Source: Maricaulis sp963975345
GTDB taxonomy: Bacteria > Pseudomonadota > Alphaproteobacteria > Caulobacterales > Maricaulaceae
DNA: 64,000 nt
Direction of reading: 5' to 3'
NCBI RefSeq assembly: GCF_963975345.1
Contig: NZ_CAXBGE010000003.1
Coordinates: 276,342-340,341 of the forward strand
The notes beneath the pieces were generated by a model. That model was not told where the DNA came from and made no database searches. It worked only from the letters and a program-made list of their open reading frames with translations. This document shows, piece after piece, positions 51,483-61,552 of this stretch; within the stretch, counting starts at the first letter, position 1, and each line of letters starts with the position of its first letter. The translations under genes were made by a program, and so were the position numbers.

Positions 51483-51959
51483 TCAGGACAGGGCGTCGAT
51501 TTCGGCATTGTCCATATCGCCCGGCACGACCGTAACCGGCACGGCACGGCCGTTAAACAGCCCCTTGCCCCGCGCCAGCGACATGACCAGCGGCCCCGGT
51601 CCCTCACTCGAGACCGACGCGCCGAGCACGAGAAAGGAGATCAGCGGATCACCTTCAAGCACCTCGGCCAGAACTTCGCGGCGCTCGCCCTCGCGCAAGA
51701 TCAGCTCCGGCCGTTCGCCTGTGACGGCCTCGGCGTCTTCGGCCAAGGATTCCAACATCGCTTCGGCGGTCGCCTCGGCTTCGCGCTTGGCCGTTTCGGC
51801 AACGCCGATCCAGTGATTGAAATCATCGGTCTGGTAACTGGCCAGAATCACGACTATGCCGCCCAGCGTGTGGGCGCGGCGTGCAGCGAAATAGAGCGCC
51901 TTGCGGCACTCCGCGCTTTCGTCAGCGATGACGAGAAATTTTCGTTTGCGATTTGACAT
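51483..51959 (-). CDS. Universal stress protein-like protein
   Basis: 158 residues from ATG 51959. UspA-type alpha/beta fold: KFLVIADESAECRKALYFAARRA at the start and VLGASVSSEGPGPLVMSLA, then VPVTVVPGDM at the end. The usual nucleotide loop G2xG9xG(S/T) is only partly kept (GASVSSEGPG), so ATP binding is uncertain. Divergent from the membrane protein gene at 52024 across 64 bp. Confidence 0.83.
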   Translation of the reverse strand: MSNRKRKFLVIADESAECRKALYFAARRAHTLGGIVVILASYQTDDFNHWIGVAETAKREAEATAEAMLESLAEDAEAVTGERPELILREGERREVLAEVLEGDPLISFLVLGASVSSEGPGPLVMSLARGKGLFNGRAVPVTVVPGDMDNAEIDALS

Positions 51960-52023
51960 TGGTGATGAGTTTGGCGAGTCCAGCGGCAATCGTCCAGTAA
52001 ATGGTTCCGAGGGCCTGCAATCC

Positions 52024-52629
52024 ATGGTGACGCACGCAATGATGGAGCATCAAGATCGCCGCAATGCCGCCAGCGGCCTGCGAACCACGCAGCTCACCGC
52101 CGATGCGCTGGTGCAACAGGGCGGGCAGGACGGCCCCGCGCTGTCGATGCCCTATGCGGAGATTTGCGAAATCAGACTGAATGTTGAAATGGCCGGGCCG
52201 TCGAGCCAGGTGGTATGCCGGGTCAGCGACCGGGCTGGCCACGAGCTGGCTTTCAGCTCGATGAGCTGGGTCCGGCCCGGTGCCTATGAGCTGAAAGCCG
52301 ACACCTTCCGGGCGCTGCTGATCGATCTGCACCGTGCACTCGACCCTTGGCGCAGCGAGATTCGCTTCGTCGAAGGCCCGAAACTGGGCTTCATGATCGC
52401 GCTGTTTACCGTCGGGACGCTGACCGCATCGATCTGTCTGGCCGGCTTTGCCTGGCTGTTCTTCTGGCAGGAAAACGGGGCCGGCCTGTTCTTCCTGCCC
52501 GGAGTGATTGCCGGTGCCTGGTTGATACGCCTGTTCTGGCCTCGCCCGCCCAAACCTTACGACCCGGATCGCTACGCGCTCGCCAAACCGCTGCAGCCTA
52601 GCGGGGAGGCCTCGTCAACCGAGGGGTGA
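52024..52629 (+). CDS. Membrane protein of unknown function
   Basis: 201 residues from ATG 52024 (GAGGG 10 nt upstream; ATG codons at 52039 and 52042 are alternatives). A soluble N-terminal half of about 120 residues with beta-rich sequence (EICEIRLNVEM, SSQVVCRVSDRAG) is followed by two hydrophobic helices (IALFTVGTLTASICLAGFAW and GLFFLPGVIAGAWLIRLF) and a short basic, proline-rich tail. No family recognised; the N-terminal region could be a PH-like fold, but that is a guess. Stops 4 bp before the convergent copper-chaperone gene. Confidence 0.68.
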   Translation: MVTHAMMEHQDRRNAASGLRTTQLTADALVQQGGQDGPALSMPYAEICEIRLNVEMAGPSSQVVCRVSDRAGHELAFSSMSWVRPGAYELKADTFRALLIDLHRALDPWRSEIRFVEGPKLGFMIALFTVGTLTASICLAGFAWLFFWQENGAGLFFLPGVIAGAWLIRLFWPRPPKPYDPDRYALAKPLQPSGEASSTEG

Positions 52630-52633
52630 GCGC

Positions 52634-53191
52634 CTATTCGGCGTCGGCCGGATGCCCGGGCGGCGTTGAGCGCACCTCGAACGTGACCGGCACCTCACCC
52701 GCGCGCTCAAATACCAGCACGCCGGCAACGCTGTCACCCTCGGCCACCGGGTCGAGCCCAAACACCATCAAATGACGTCCGCCAGGAACAAATAACATCG
52801 GGCCAGCCGCCAGCACGTCCTGCGGCCCAATCGCTTCCATGTGCATCATGCCGGTTTGCGAATCCATCGAAGTACCATGCATTTCAACGCGCTCGGCGCC
52901 GTCAATGCGCACCGAGACCAGACGATCGGCCGTTCCCGACTCCAGTTCGGCCGCGAAATAGGCCGCCGTCACAGTGCGGCCCTGCGGATGCGGCCGCATC
53001 CAGGCTGCGCGAACGTCGATCACAGGTGCAACCGCGTCATCGGGCAAGGCCGCCGAGGTTTCCGCGGCACCGGTTTGCGCAGAGCTGGCTACGCCATCGC
53101 CGGCGGACGTCGCATGGTCGGTCTGATCACCGCAAGCGGTCAGGGCCAAACCGGCGACCAGCGCCAACAGCCATGAGAATTTCGTCATCAT
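52634..53191 (-). CDS. PCu(A)C-type copper chaperone, predicted lipoprotein
   Basis: 185 residues. Lipobox LALTAC near residue 20 predicts acylation at Cys. A Ser/Ala/Thr-rich linker precedes the PCu(A)C domain (about 58-180), which carries the copper ligand pattern: VEMHGTSM, GMMHME, and GGRHLMVFGL (His-x-Met sites). Family members hand Cu(I) to cytochrome oxidase Cu(A) or scavenge periplasmic copper. No Sco or oxidase gene is near. Lipid anchoring is not usual for the family. ATG at 53191 or 53188 after GGGAG. Confidence 0.85.
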   Translation of the reverse strand: MMTKFSWLLALVAGLALTACGDQTDHATSAGDGVASSAQTGAAETSAALPDDAVAPVIDVRAAWMRPHPQGRTVTAAYFAAELESGTADRLVSVRIDGAERVEMHGTSMDSQTGMMHMEAIGPQDVLAAGPMLFVPGGRHLMVFGLDPVAEGDSVAGVLVFERAGEVPVTFEVRSTPPGHPADAE

Positions 53192-53269
53192 GCATCTCCC
53201 GGTTCGATCGACCCAATTGGTCCTGAAACGGACGCCGTGTCAGTGCGGCCAACGGTCACGTCCGGTCAT

Positions 53270-54307
53270 TCAGCTCCAATAGCCAATGATCTGCTTGGCT
53301 TCCTTCAACACGGGCGCTGCAACCGCCCGCGCCCGCTGCGCGCCATCGGTCAGGATGCGGTCGATCTCGGCCCGGTCTGCGACCAGTCGGCGAAATTCGT
53401 CGGAGATCGGAGCGAGATACTGGACCGCGACATCAGCGAGAGCGGGTTTGAAGACACCAAAGCCCTGGCCAGCGAACTCGGCCAATACGTCAGCCTTGCT
53501 GCGACTGGTGAGCGCGGCGTATATCCCGACCAGATTGCTGGCCTCCGGACGCGCATTCAACGCCTCAAGCGTATCGGGCAGCGGTTCGGGGTCGGTCTTG
53601 GCCTTGCGGATTTTCTTGGCGATCGTGTCGGCATCATCGTGAAGATTGATACGCGAATTGTCCGATACGTCCGATTTGGACATTTTCGACAATCCATCGC
53701 GCAGGCTCATGATGCGCGCGCCCGGCCCCTGGATCACCGGTTCGGTGATCGGGAAAATCATCTTTCCATCGCCATAATCGCGGTTAAAGCGGGCCGCGAC
53801 GTCACGGCACAATTCGAGATGCTGTTTCTGGTCGTCGCCAACCGGCACATGCGTCGCCTTGTAGACCAGGATATCGGCCGCCATCAGCACCGGATAGGTG
53901 AACAGGCCCACCGAAGCGCGTTCCTTGTCCTTGCCAGCCTTGTCCTTGAACTGGGTCATGCGCTCGGCCCAACCCATGCGGGCGACGCAGTTGAAAATCC
54001 ACGCCAGCTCGGCATGTTCGGGAACCGCCGATTGCGCGAAGAGCGCGCTCTTGGCCGGATCAACGCCGGCAGCGATATAGGCCGCAGCGGCAGCGCGGAC
54101 CGCGCCCGGCAGTGCCTTGGGATCGTGCGGCATGGTGATCGCGTGCATGTCGACGACGCAGTAGAAACACTCCCAGCTGCCCTCATCCTGCAGGGCGACC
54201 CAGTTCTTGAGTGCCCCCAGATAATTGCCCAGATGCAGCTGACCTGTCGGCTGCATGCCGGAGAAAATGCGCTTGGGGCCGCTATAGTCGGTCGCAGTGT
54301 CACTCAT
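53270..54307 (-). CDS. trpS: Tryptophanyl-tRNA synthetase
   Basis: 345 residues. Class I signatures: HIGH variant HLGN in SGMQPTGQLHLGNYLGAL and KMSKSDVSD. GLFTYPVLMAADILVYKA and VPVGDDQKQHLELCRD are typical bacterial TrpRS segments. Between murJ and the copper-chaperone gene, with the conserved order mutS-glnD-murJ-trpS seen in Alphaproteobacteria. GAGG ribosome site before the ATG. Confidence 0.96.
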   Translation of the reverse strand: MSDTATDYSGPKRIFSGMQPTGQLHLGNYLGALKNWVALQDEGSWECFYCVVDMHAITMPHDPKALPGAVRAAAAAYIAAGVDPAKSALFAQSAVPEHAELAWIFNCVARMGWAERMTQFKDKAGKDKERASVGLFTYPVLMAADILVYKATHVPVGDDQKQHLELCRDVAARFNRDYGDGKMIFPITEPVIQGPGARIMSLRDGLSKMSKSDVSDNSRINLHDDADTIAKKIRKAKTDPEPLPDTLEALNARPEASNLVGIYAALTSRSKADVLAEFAGQGFGVFKPALADVAVQYLAPISDEFRRLVADRAEIDRILTDGAQRARAVAAPVLKEAKQIIGYWS

Positions 54308-54371
54308 GGGGCGCCTCGGGTGGAAGGAGGTTGAAAGAAGGCTGTGGTCTTAACGGCCGTTACGGCAGCGC

Positions 54372-55916
54372 TCAAGGGCGCTTGAGTGCGTCGCGCAGCT
54401 CGGAAATCTTCAGAGCGCCCGTCAACATCGCCGATCCGCCGAACACCAGGGCGCCCGCGCTACAGACGATCGCCAGCGCCAGCAATGGAATGCCGAAACT
54501 GTGAGCAATCAACCAGTCCGAATTGCTGTCGGCCAACGCCAGAAAGGCCGACATCAAAATCACCGCGCCGGCGATTCGCGGGATACGGTGCAACAGGCGG
54601 GCATCCGGCTGTAGCAGGCCGCGCTTGCGCAAGGTGACGGCCAGCAAAATGGCATTGACCCACCCCGCGACCGAGGTGGCAATCGCCAAACCCAGAAAGT
54701 TCAACGGTCCGAAGAACAGGATCAGGCCCAGCACCAGATTGACCGCCACGGAAACAGCGGCAAACCGCATCGGTGTCATCGTGTCCTGGCGAGCGAAAAA
54801 CCCTGGCGAGAGCACTTTGATGAGGACGAAGGCCGGCAAGCCGAAAGCAAACGCGACCACAGCCTGCGACACCCGATCAGCGGCGTCAGCCGTGAAAGCG
54901 CCGTTCTGATACAGCGCAGTGACGATAAAATGCGGGATGACGGCGAGCGCCGCTGCGGCTGGCAGCGTGAGCGCCATCGAGACCTCCAGGCCGCGATTCA
55001 TCACATTGGCCGCACCAGACACATCACCGGAGCGCAGCCGCCCCGACAAGGTTGGCAGCAGCACGACGCCCATCGCGATCCCAACTACGCCGAGCGGGAA
55101 CTGGTACAGGCGGTCGGCATAATACAGCCAGGACCGTGCGCCTTCCTCGAGGGTCGCGATTGAGGAGGTGACGAGAATGTTGATTTGGGTCACGCCAGCC
55201 GCGACCGCGCCGGGCACACCCAGCACGATCAATCGCCGCGTATCCGGTGTCAGTCGGGGCAGACCCAAGCTCAGACGCACTCCGAGCTGGCGCACCGAGA
55301 ACCAGAGCCAGGCGGTCTGCAGCACGCCGGACAGCGTGATGCCGATGCAAAGATAAAGGGCCATCTGCTCGCCACCGGCACCGGAGAAGAGCATAATGCT
55401 GATCAGCGTCAGATTGAGTAAAACCGGTGCAGCCGCCGCAGCAGCAAACTTCCCGTGCGAATTGAGAACCCCGCTCAACATCGCTGTGAGCGACATCATC
55501 AGCAGATAGGGCATGGTGATCTGCGTCAGCAGAACTGCCAGTTCGAAAGTTCGCGGATTCTCGATAAAGCCCGGCCCGAGCAAATACATCAGCCACGGCA
55601 TGCCGATCTGCGCGATGATCACGAAAATCAGCATGGCGGTGAAGAGCAGTGACACCACTTGGCGCGCGAACAGCTGGGCCTCCGTCGCGCCCTCCGCCTC
55701 TAGCTTGCCGGCATAGAGTGGCACGAAGGCAGAATTGAACGCGCCCTCGGCGAAAATGCGTCGGAAAAGATTGGGAAACTGAAAGGCCGTCAAAAAGACG
55801 TCCGTCGTGGCACCGGCACCGAGTGCCGCCGCCAGCAGCACCTCCCGCACCAGTCCGAGAACGCGGCTCGCGGATGTGAAAAGGCCGACGATGGCTGACG
55901 ACCGCAACAGACGCAT
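54372..55916 (-). CDS. murJ: Lipid II flippase MurJ
   Basis: Moves the peptidoglycan precursor lipid II across the inner membrane. 514 residues and fourteen hydrophobic segments of the MOP fold. The N-terminus SRVLGLVREVLLAAALGAG and FQFPNLFRRIFAEGAFNSAFVP are MurJ signatures. Two bp separate its start from the glnD stop, so they share a transcript. TAACGGCCGTTA (54351-54362), a 12-bp palindrome, lies in the short gap before trpS. Confidence 0.96.
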   Translation of the reverse strand: MRLLRSSAIVGLFTSASRVLGLVREVLLAAALGAGATTDVFLTAFQFPNLFRRIFAEGAFNSAFVPLYAGKLEAEGATEAQLFARQVVSLLFTAMLIFVIIAQIGMPWLMYLLGPGFIENPRTFELAVLLTQITMPYLLMMSLTAMLSGVLNSHGKFAAAAAAPVLLNLTLISIMLFSGAGGEQMALYLCIGITLSGVLQTAWLWFSVRQLGVRLSLGLPRLTPDTRRLIVLGVPGAVAAGVTQINILVTSSIATLEEGARSWLYYADRLYQFPLGVVGIAMGVVLLPTLSGRLRSGDVSGAANVMNRGLEVSMALTLPAAAALAVIPHFIVTALYQNGAFTADAADRVSQAVVAFAFGLPAFVLIKVLSPGFFARQDTMTPMRFAAVSVAVNLVLGLILFFGPLNFLGLAIATSVAGWVNAILLAVTLRKRGLLQPDARLLHRIPRIAGAVILMSAFLALADSNSDWLIAHSFGIPLLALAIVCSAGALVFGGSAMLTGALKISELRDALKRP

Positions 55917-55918
55917 GA

Positions 55919-58726
55919 TTACCTCAAAACGCTGGCGCGGGCGCGGGCGATACCGCGTTCGGCGGCTTTCTCGTCGAGCGCCGTCTCGCTTTGGCTCAAC
56001 ACCGCCATAAGGCCGGCATGAAGACGTTCGGTCAACGCGGTATCCTCCAGCTTTTGGCCCAGATGCGTGACATAAAACACATCCGTTGCGCGTTCGCCAT
56101 AACCATCAATCTGGGCGGATGTAAGGGAAAGATTCTCGTCGGCGATGACGTCGGCCAGGTCCGCCAGCAGGCTCGGCCGGTCGCGGCCGGAGGCCTCTAT
56201 CACCGTGGCATGTTCGGCCAACTCATTGGAGATACTGACATGTGGCTCGACACGGAAGGCCGCGTCGCGGTGCTTCATCGGCATGATGCGCCGTCGCCGG
56301 ACCGCGAATTCCCCCGTCGCGACCACTCTTAAATAAGCCACGAGCGCGTCACGCTGCGGCGTATCATGGCGGCCATAGGGCTGACCGGCCGCGTCCTGTA
56401 TGTAGAAGACATCAAACACATGCCCGGAATTCGTGGTGTTGATGGTCGCGCCGACAACATCGGCGCCCATATCGGCCAGGGCCGCCGCCATATCGGCAAA
56501 TACGCGCTCGCGATCGGGCGACCAGATCATCACTTCTGTCGCAGCTCGCCGCCGATCAACCCGCACCGCTGCCGCCGAAGCGCGCCCCGTCTCGAAAACA
56601 TGCCGGGCGAAGGCCGCGTGCCGGAAGCGGTCTTCCTCGGAAAACGACACCCAATAGGCATCATTCAGCTCTGCCGCCCACCACTGCGCGAAAGCCGGAT
56701 TGATCCGGGCCAGTCGCGGTAAAGTCCGATCGCGCGTCACCCGGGCCTTGTCGGCAAGGGTTTCTCGTGCCCGCTCCAACCCGGCACCCTCGCTCTCGAG
56801 CACCTGCTCGGTCGCCGAGTACAGATCGCGGATCAGCTGGCCTTTCCAGCCATTCCACACGCCCGGTCCAACCGCACGAATATCGACCACCGTCAGTACG
56901 GTCAGCAGACGCAGGCGTTCCACTGACCCAACGGCAGCAGCGAAATCGGCGACGGTCTGCGGATCGCTCAAATCGCGACGCTGCGCGGTATCGCTCAACA
57001 ACAGGTGGGTCTGGATTAACCAGGCAACGAGTTCGGTTTCTGTCTCGTCGAGGCCGAGCCGTTTGCAGGCGGTGCGGGCCCGGATTGCGCCTTCAATGCA
57101 CTGATCACCCGAGCCCTTGCCGGTGTCGTGAAGCAGCACGGCCAGATGCAGGGCGCGACGCCGGTTGATCAGCGGCAAGATGCGGGTCGTCAGAGGATGA
57201 TCAAGCGGGTGTTGGCCATCTTCGATTTCGCGCAAGATCCCCAGCGCCTGCAGCGTATGCTCATCGACGGTATAGTGGTGATACATGTTGAACTGGGTTC
57301 GCGCGACGATATCGCCAAACTCCGGAATATAGCGGCCCAGCAGGCCCGCCTCGGTCATCAGACGCAAAACCGGCATCGGCGCCGGCGAGTCGAGCAGAAC
57401 CGCGAAGAAGGCGCGGGCGGCGCGGGGGTCCTCGCGAAATTTGTCATCGACATGGTGCAGCGTCCGGCCAATCCGCGCGACCGCCTCCGGGTGCAAGTCC
57501 AGCCGCCGCGAGGATGCGACGTGGAAGAAGCGGATCAGATTGACCGGGTCGTCGGCAATCTGGGTCGGATTGGCGAAATCGAGACGGCCATCGCGCAGCA
57601 CGAACTTGCCCAGATCCGGGTTCTCATCCGGATCCTGGCCGGGCAGAAAGCGCGCCAAACCTCGTGGTTTGGACTTCCAGGCATCCGCTTCCAGCTTGGC
57701 GCAGACCAGGCGTGTCAGGGCGCCAACATCCATCGCGGCCCGGAAATAGGCGCGCATAAAGCGTTCGACCGCGCTTTCATCCTCGCCATCTTCATACCCC
57801 ATCCGGGCCGCGATTTCGGGCTGCAGATCGAAGGTCAGCCTTTCATCCTTGCCGCCAGCCAAGGCATGTAAATGAAAGCGGATCGTCCACAGCAGATCAT
57901 CGGCGGCGACGTATTTGACGACATCATCGACCGAGAGCAGGCGGGTGCCGACCCAGCGCTCGAAAGCGTCAGCGCCATAGAGAAATTGCGCCAGCCAGCG
58001 CATCAGCTGCAGATCGCGCAAGGCACCCTTGCCGGATTTGATATTCGGCTCGACCGTATAGCGCGAGCGGCCGGCCTTCTCGATCCGGGCATCGCGTTCA
58101 CGCAGCTTGGCCTCGACGAAGCCGGTCTTGTCGCCCGCGATCACCTCCTCGCGGAAGCGATTGGTCAGCGCACTGACCTGAGCCTCATCGCCCGCCAGAT
58201 AGCGCAGGCTGAGCAGTGCTGTTCGCTCGGATGCGTTTTCGCGGGTGATTTCCAACGTCTCGTCAATCGTGCGGCACGCCCCGCCGCCGACATCGATCTT
58301 GATGTCCCACAAGGCGTAGAGCACACGCTCGAGAAAGGCGTCGGTGGCGGCGTCCCCATCGCCCGGCTTGATCAAAAGCAAATCGACGTCGGAAAAGGGC
58401 GCCAACCCTCCGGCCCCAAAGCCACCAAGAGCGCACAGCGCCACACCGCGTGAACCCTCAACATCACTCGCGGCCATGGAATCGAACAGGGCGTGCAGGC
58501 TGACGCTCATGCCATCGCTCAGCGCCTGGGCCGCCAAGGCACCGCCGCCGCCCTTGGAGAGACAGCCGACTGCTTGGGCGTGAAAGCGGTCCAGCGCGGC
58601 GCGAACGTGGGCCAATGCGGTTGCCCGGGCTGCCGGCGAGGCCCAGCCCTCAACCGCAATAGCCGCCGCCAGCTGGGCGCGCAGCGTCAGGGCGTTCAGC
58701 GAAGCGGGCAGTGCCGGGTGGGTCAT
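55919..58726 (-). CDS. glnD: PII uridylyltransferase / uridylyl-removing enzyme
   Basis: Nitrogen-status sensor modifying PII proteins. 935 residues: nucleotidyltransferase domain with GGFGAGGLAPFSDVDLLL (near residue 92), a helical region, HD domain with AVLLHDTGKGSG (near 523), and two C-terminal ACT domains (VFADMAAALADMGADVVGA; PSLLADLADVIADENLSL) that bind glutamine. All domains intact. In the NT motif E. coli has an Arg-Gly-Glu sequence where this one reads AlaGlyGly. Upstream of murJ, downstream of mutS. Confidence 0.95.
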   Translation of the reverse strand: MTHPALPASLNALTLRAQLAAAIAVEGWASPAARATALAHVRAALDRFHAQAVGCLSKGGGGALAAQALSDGMSVSLHALFDSMAASDVEGSRGVALCALGGFGAGGLAPFSDVDLLLIKPGDGDAATDAFLERVLYALWDIKIDVGGGACRTIDETLEITRENASERTALLSLRYLAGDEAQVSALTNRFREEVIAGDKTGFVEAKLRERDARIEKAGRSRYTVEPNIKSGKGALRDLQLMRWLAQFLYGADAFERWVGTRLLSVDDVVKYVAADDLLWTIRFHLHALAGGKDERLTFDLQPEIAARMGYEDGEDESAVERFMRAYFRAAMDVGALTRLVCAKLEADAWKSKPRGLARFLPGQDPDENPDLGKFVLRDGRLDFANPTQIADDPVNLIRFFHVASSRRLDLHPEAVARIGRTLHHVDDKFREDPRAARAFFAVLLDSPAPMPVLRLMTEAGLLGRYIPEFGDIVARTQFNMYHHYTVDEHTLQALGILREIEDGQHPLDHPLTTRILPLINRRRALHLAVLLHDTGKGSGDQCIEGAIRARTACKRLGLDETETELVAWLIQTHLLLSDTAQRRDLSDPQTVADFAAAVGSVERLRLLTVLTVVDIRAVGPGVWNGWKGQLIRDLYSATEQVLESEGAGLERARETLADKARVTRDRTLPRLARINPAFAQWWAAELNDAYWVSFSEEDRFRHAAFARHVFETGRASAAAVRVDRRRAATEVMIWSPDRERVFADMAAALADMGADVVGATINTTNSGHVFDVFYIQDAAGQPYGRHDTPQRDALVAYLRVVATGEFAVRRRRIMPMKHRDAAFRVEPHVSISNELAEHATVIEASGRDRPSLLADLADVIADENLSLTSAQIDGYGERATDVFYVTHLGQKLEDTALTERLHAGLMAVLSQSETALDEKAAERGIARARASVLR

Positions 58727-58743
58727 CGGGATCTCAACCTAGT

Positions 58744-58757
58744 GCACCAATTGGTGC
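58744..58757. repeat. 14-bp perfect palindrome between mutS and glnD
   Basis: GCACCAATTGGTGC lies 17 bp upstream of the glnD ATG in the 35-bp mutS-glnD gap. Too short for a terminator and without a T tract; it could be an operator or chance. Confidence 0.3.
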
Positions 58758-58761
58758 GGCG

Positions 58762-61452
58762 TTACTCATTCTTCATCAACGCTTTGAGCTCGTACAGGAT
58801 TTCCAGCGCTTCGCGCGGCGCCAACCCGTCGGGCTCGACATCGGACAGCCGCACTTCGACCGCAGATTCCCGTGCTTCGACAACGGGTTCGGCCAGCGCA
58901 AACAGGGGTAGATCGGCCAAGGCCGCCGCCGGTGCACCTTCCGATTCGAGCCGCGCCAGAATGGTTTTGGCGCGCCGGATTGCGACTGGTGGCAAGCCAG
59001 CCCGCCGAGCGACCTCGATCCCGTAGGAGCGGTCGGCAGCGCCGGGACCGACCTCGTGCAGGAAGACCAGTTCGCCCTTCCATTCGCGCGCCTTGAGCGA
59101 GCAGTTACCGGCCGCGTCGAGATCGTCGGCGAGCCGGGTAAGTTCATGATAATGCGTGGCGAACAGGGCGCGGCACTGATTGACACCGTGCAGATGTTCC
59201 GCTGCGGCCCAAGCGATGGACAGGCCGTCGAACGTCGCGGTGCCGCGGCCAATCTCGTCGAGAATCACGAAGCTGCGGCCTGTGGCCTGGTTGAGGATCG
59301 CTGAAGCCTCAATCATTTCAGCCATGAAGGTCGAGCGGCCCCGTGCCAGATCATCCGCCGCGCCAACGCGGGAATAAAGCCGGTCGGCAATCCCGATCCG
59401 GGCGGAGCGCGCCGGGACGTAACAGCCGGCCTGGGCCAGCATCAGGATCAGGGCATTCTGCCGCAAATACGTGGACTTACCGGCCATATTCGGCCCGGTC
59501 ACGAACATCAGCCGCGCTGCCGCCGCACCCGCACCATCGAGCATGCAGTCATTAGGCGTGAAACGGCCTTCGCCCGTGCGCTGCAAGGCACGTTCGACCA
59601 CGGGGTGACGGCCACCGGAGACGGAGAAGACCGAACTATCCTCGACCACCGGACGGCAAGCTTCTGTTTCTATGGCCCATTCAGCGAGCCCGGCGGCAAC
59701 ATCAAACTCGGCCAAGGCGCGGGCAGCTTGGCGGATCAGATCGGCCAAGCCTTCGACGCGCTGGCAAAGCCCTTGAAAAACTTCGATTTCCATCGCCAGC
59801 GCACGTTCGCCGGCGCTGGAGATTCGCGATTCCAGATCGGCCAGCTCAACCGTCGAGAATCGCACGACATTCGCCATGGTCTGTCGATGGATGAAGTCCT
59901 CGCGGCCCATCAGGGCATCACCATGCTTGGCGGTGACTTCGGCGAAATACCCCAGCACGTTATTATGCCGTATTTTCAAGCCCGTAACGCCGGTCGCTTC
60001 GGCATAGGTCTGTTGCAGACCAGCGACGATACGACGCGAGGCATCGCGCAGCTTGCGGGTCTCGTCGAGCTCGGGCCGCCAATCGGGGGCGACGAAACCG
60101 CCATCGCGCGCCAGCAAAGGTGGCTCATCAAGGATAGCGCGTTCCAGATCGCTAACCAGGGCTGATAATTCCGGCTTGTCGGACAGGGACAAGGCGGCAA
60201 GATTGGCGGCGATCATCGGTGGCGGCGTGGCGAGCGGTGCGGCGTGAATGCGGGTGGCGAGGGCTTCGCCTTCTGCCAAAGCGGCCGCTAAGGCCTTGAG
60301 ATCACGGGGTCCTCCGCGGCCAAGCAGGAGGCGGGACAGGGCGCGTTCCGGATCACCGGCGGATTTGAGGCGCTCGCGGGTGTCGCGGCGCAGTTCCGAT
60401 GACGTTTCAAAAAAGCTTATCGCATCAAGGCGTTGTTCGATCTGAATCGCATCGGTCAAGGGCCGGGCGAGGCGTTCGGCGAGGCATCTGGCGCCGGGTG
60501 CGGTGACGGTGCGGTCGATGGCGTCGAGCAGGGAGCCGGTGCGGTTGCCGCTCAAAGTGCGTTCAATTTCAAGGCTTGCGCGGGTGGCGGGATCGACGGC
60601 GAGGACGCTGCCTTGAGCGATTTGGCGCGGTGGAGCGAGCTTGGCGGGAGCGCCGGCTTGCGACAAAGCGAGATAATCGAGAAGCGCCCCGAGAGCTGCC
60701 CGTTCAGCACGCGTAAACTCACCGTAAGCCGTCAGCTCATGCACTGCAAAGTGCGCTTTAAGCTGTCGCTCGGCTGAGGCTGCGTCGAACTTGGCGCGGG
60801 CGAGCGGTGTGACCGTCGCGCGCGGCGCCAAATCACCCGCCTCCTTGAAGCGGGTTTCCTCGACCAGAAGCTCGACCGGATTCATCGCCGCGAGCTCGGC
60901 TGCGAGATTTTCCGCAGCGACTGCCATCACCGCGAACTCCCCCGTCGAAACCTCGGCCCAGGCGATCGCGCTCTCGCCGCTGGGCAGGCGAGCCAGCGCC
61001 GCGATCCGGTTGGAGCTGCGTGGATCGAGCAAAGTGTCCTCGGTCAACGTGCCGGGCGTGACGACGCGGCGGATTGCGCGGTTGACGACGGATTTGGAAC
61101 CGCGCGCCTTGGCGGCCTTGGGATCTTCGGTCTGCTCGCCGACCGCGACCTTGAAACCGGCCTTGATCAGGCGCGCCAGATAGGCTTCCGATGCGGCGGC
61201 GGGAACACCGCACATCTGGATCGGCTCGCCCTGGTGTTCGCCGCGCTTGGTCAGGGCGATATCGAGTGCGGCGGAAGCGCGCACGGCATCGTCGAAGAAG
61301 AGCTCGTAAAAATCGCCCATGCGATAGAACAACAATGCATCGCCAGGCGCCTGCGCGCGCAGTGCGAGGTATTGCGCCATCATGGGCGTGGCGCCCTCGG
61401 GGTCGGGAAATTGCCGATTGGCCGGAACCGGCATCTGGGTCATCGCATTCAT
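58762..61452 (-). CDS. mutS: DNA mismatch repair protein MutS
   Basis: 896 residues from ATG 61452; a 40-codon upstream extension is not conserved sequence. Mismatch-reading motif GDFYELFFDDA (Phe-x-Glu) in domain I, connector and lever domains, then the ABC ATPase with Walker A GPNMAGKST and Walker B/signature FVILDEIGRGTATFDG. The C-terminal end with LEILYELK is typical. Divergent from maeB (100 bp between starts). Confidence 0.97.
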   Translation of the reverse strand: MNAMTQMPVPANRQFPDPEGATPMMAQYLALRAQAPGDALLFYRMGDFYELFFDDAVRASAALDIALTKRGEHQGEPIQMCGVPAAASEAYLARLIKAGFKVAVGEQTEDPKAAKARGSKSVVNRAIRRVVTPGTLTEDTLLDPRSSNRIAALARLPSGESAIAWAEVSTGEFAVMAVAAENLAAELAAMNPVELLVEETRFKEAGDLAPRATVTPLARAKFDAASAERQLKAHFAVHELTAYGEFTRAERAALGALLDYLALSQAGAPAKLAPPRQIAQGSVLAVDPATRASLEIERTLSGNRTGSLLDAIDRTVTAPGARCLAERLARPLTDAIQIEQRLDAISFFETSSELRRDTRERLKSAGDPERALSRLLLGRGGPRDLKALAAALAEGEALATRIHAAPLATPPPMIAANLAALSLSDKPELSALVSDLERAILDEPPLLARDGGFVAPDWRPELDETRKLRDASRRIVAGLQQTYAEATGVTGLKIRHNNVLGYFAEVTAKHGDALMGREDFIHRQTMANVVRFSTVELADLESRISSAGERALAMEIEVFQGLCQRVEGLADLIRQAARALAEFDVAAGLAEWAIETEACRPVVEDSSVFSVSGGRHPVVERALQRTGEGRFTPNDCMLDGAGAAAARLMFVTGPNMAGKSTYLRQNALILMLAQAGCYVPARSARIGIADRLYSRVGAADDLARGRSTFMAEMIEASAILNQATGRSFVILDEIGRGTATFDGLSIAWAAAEHLHGVNQCRALFATHYHELTRLADDLDAAGNCSLKAREWKGELVFLHEVGPGAADRSYGIEVARRAGLPPVAIRRAKTILARLESEGAPAAALADLPLFALAEPVVEARESAVEVRLSDVEPDGLAPREALEILYELKALMKNE

Positions 61453-61552
61453 TGTGACGGTCCGTGACGAGGTTTCGCCTTGCGTGCAAGGGGGCGAAGC
61501 GGCTAGAGGCCTAGTTCTATGGGAAAATCCCGCGCGGGCAAGGATGGCAGTG

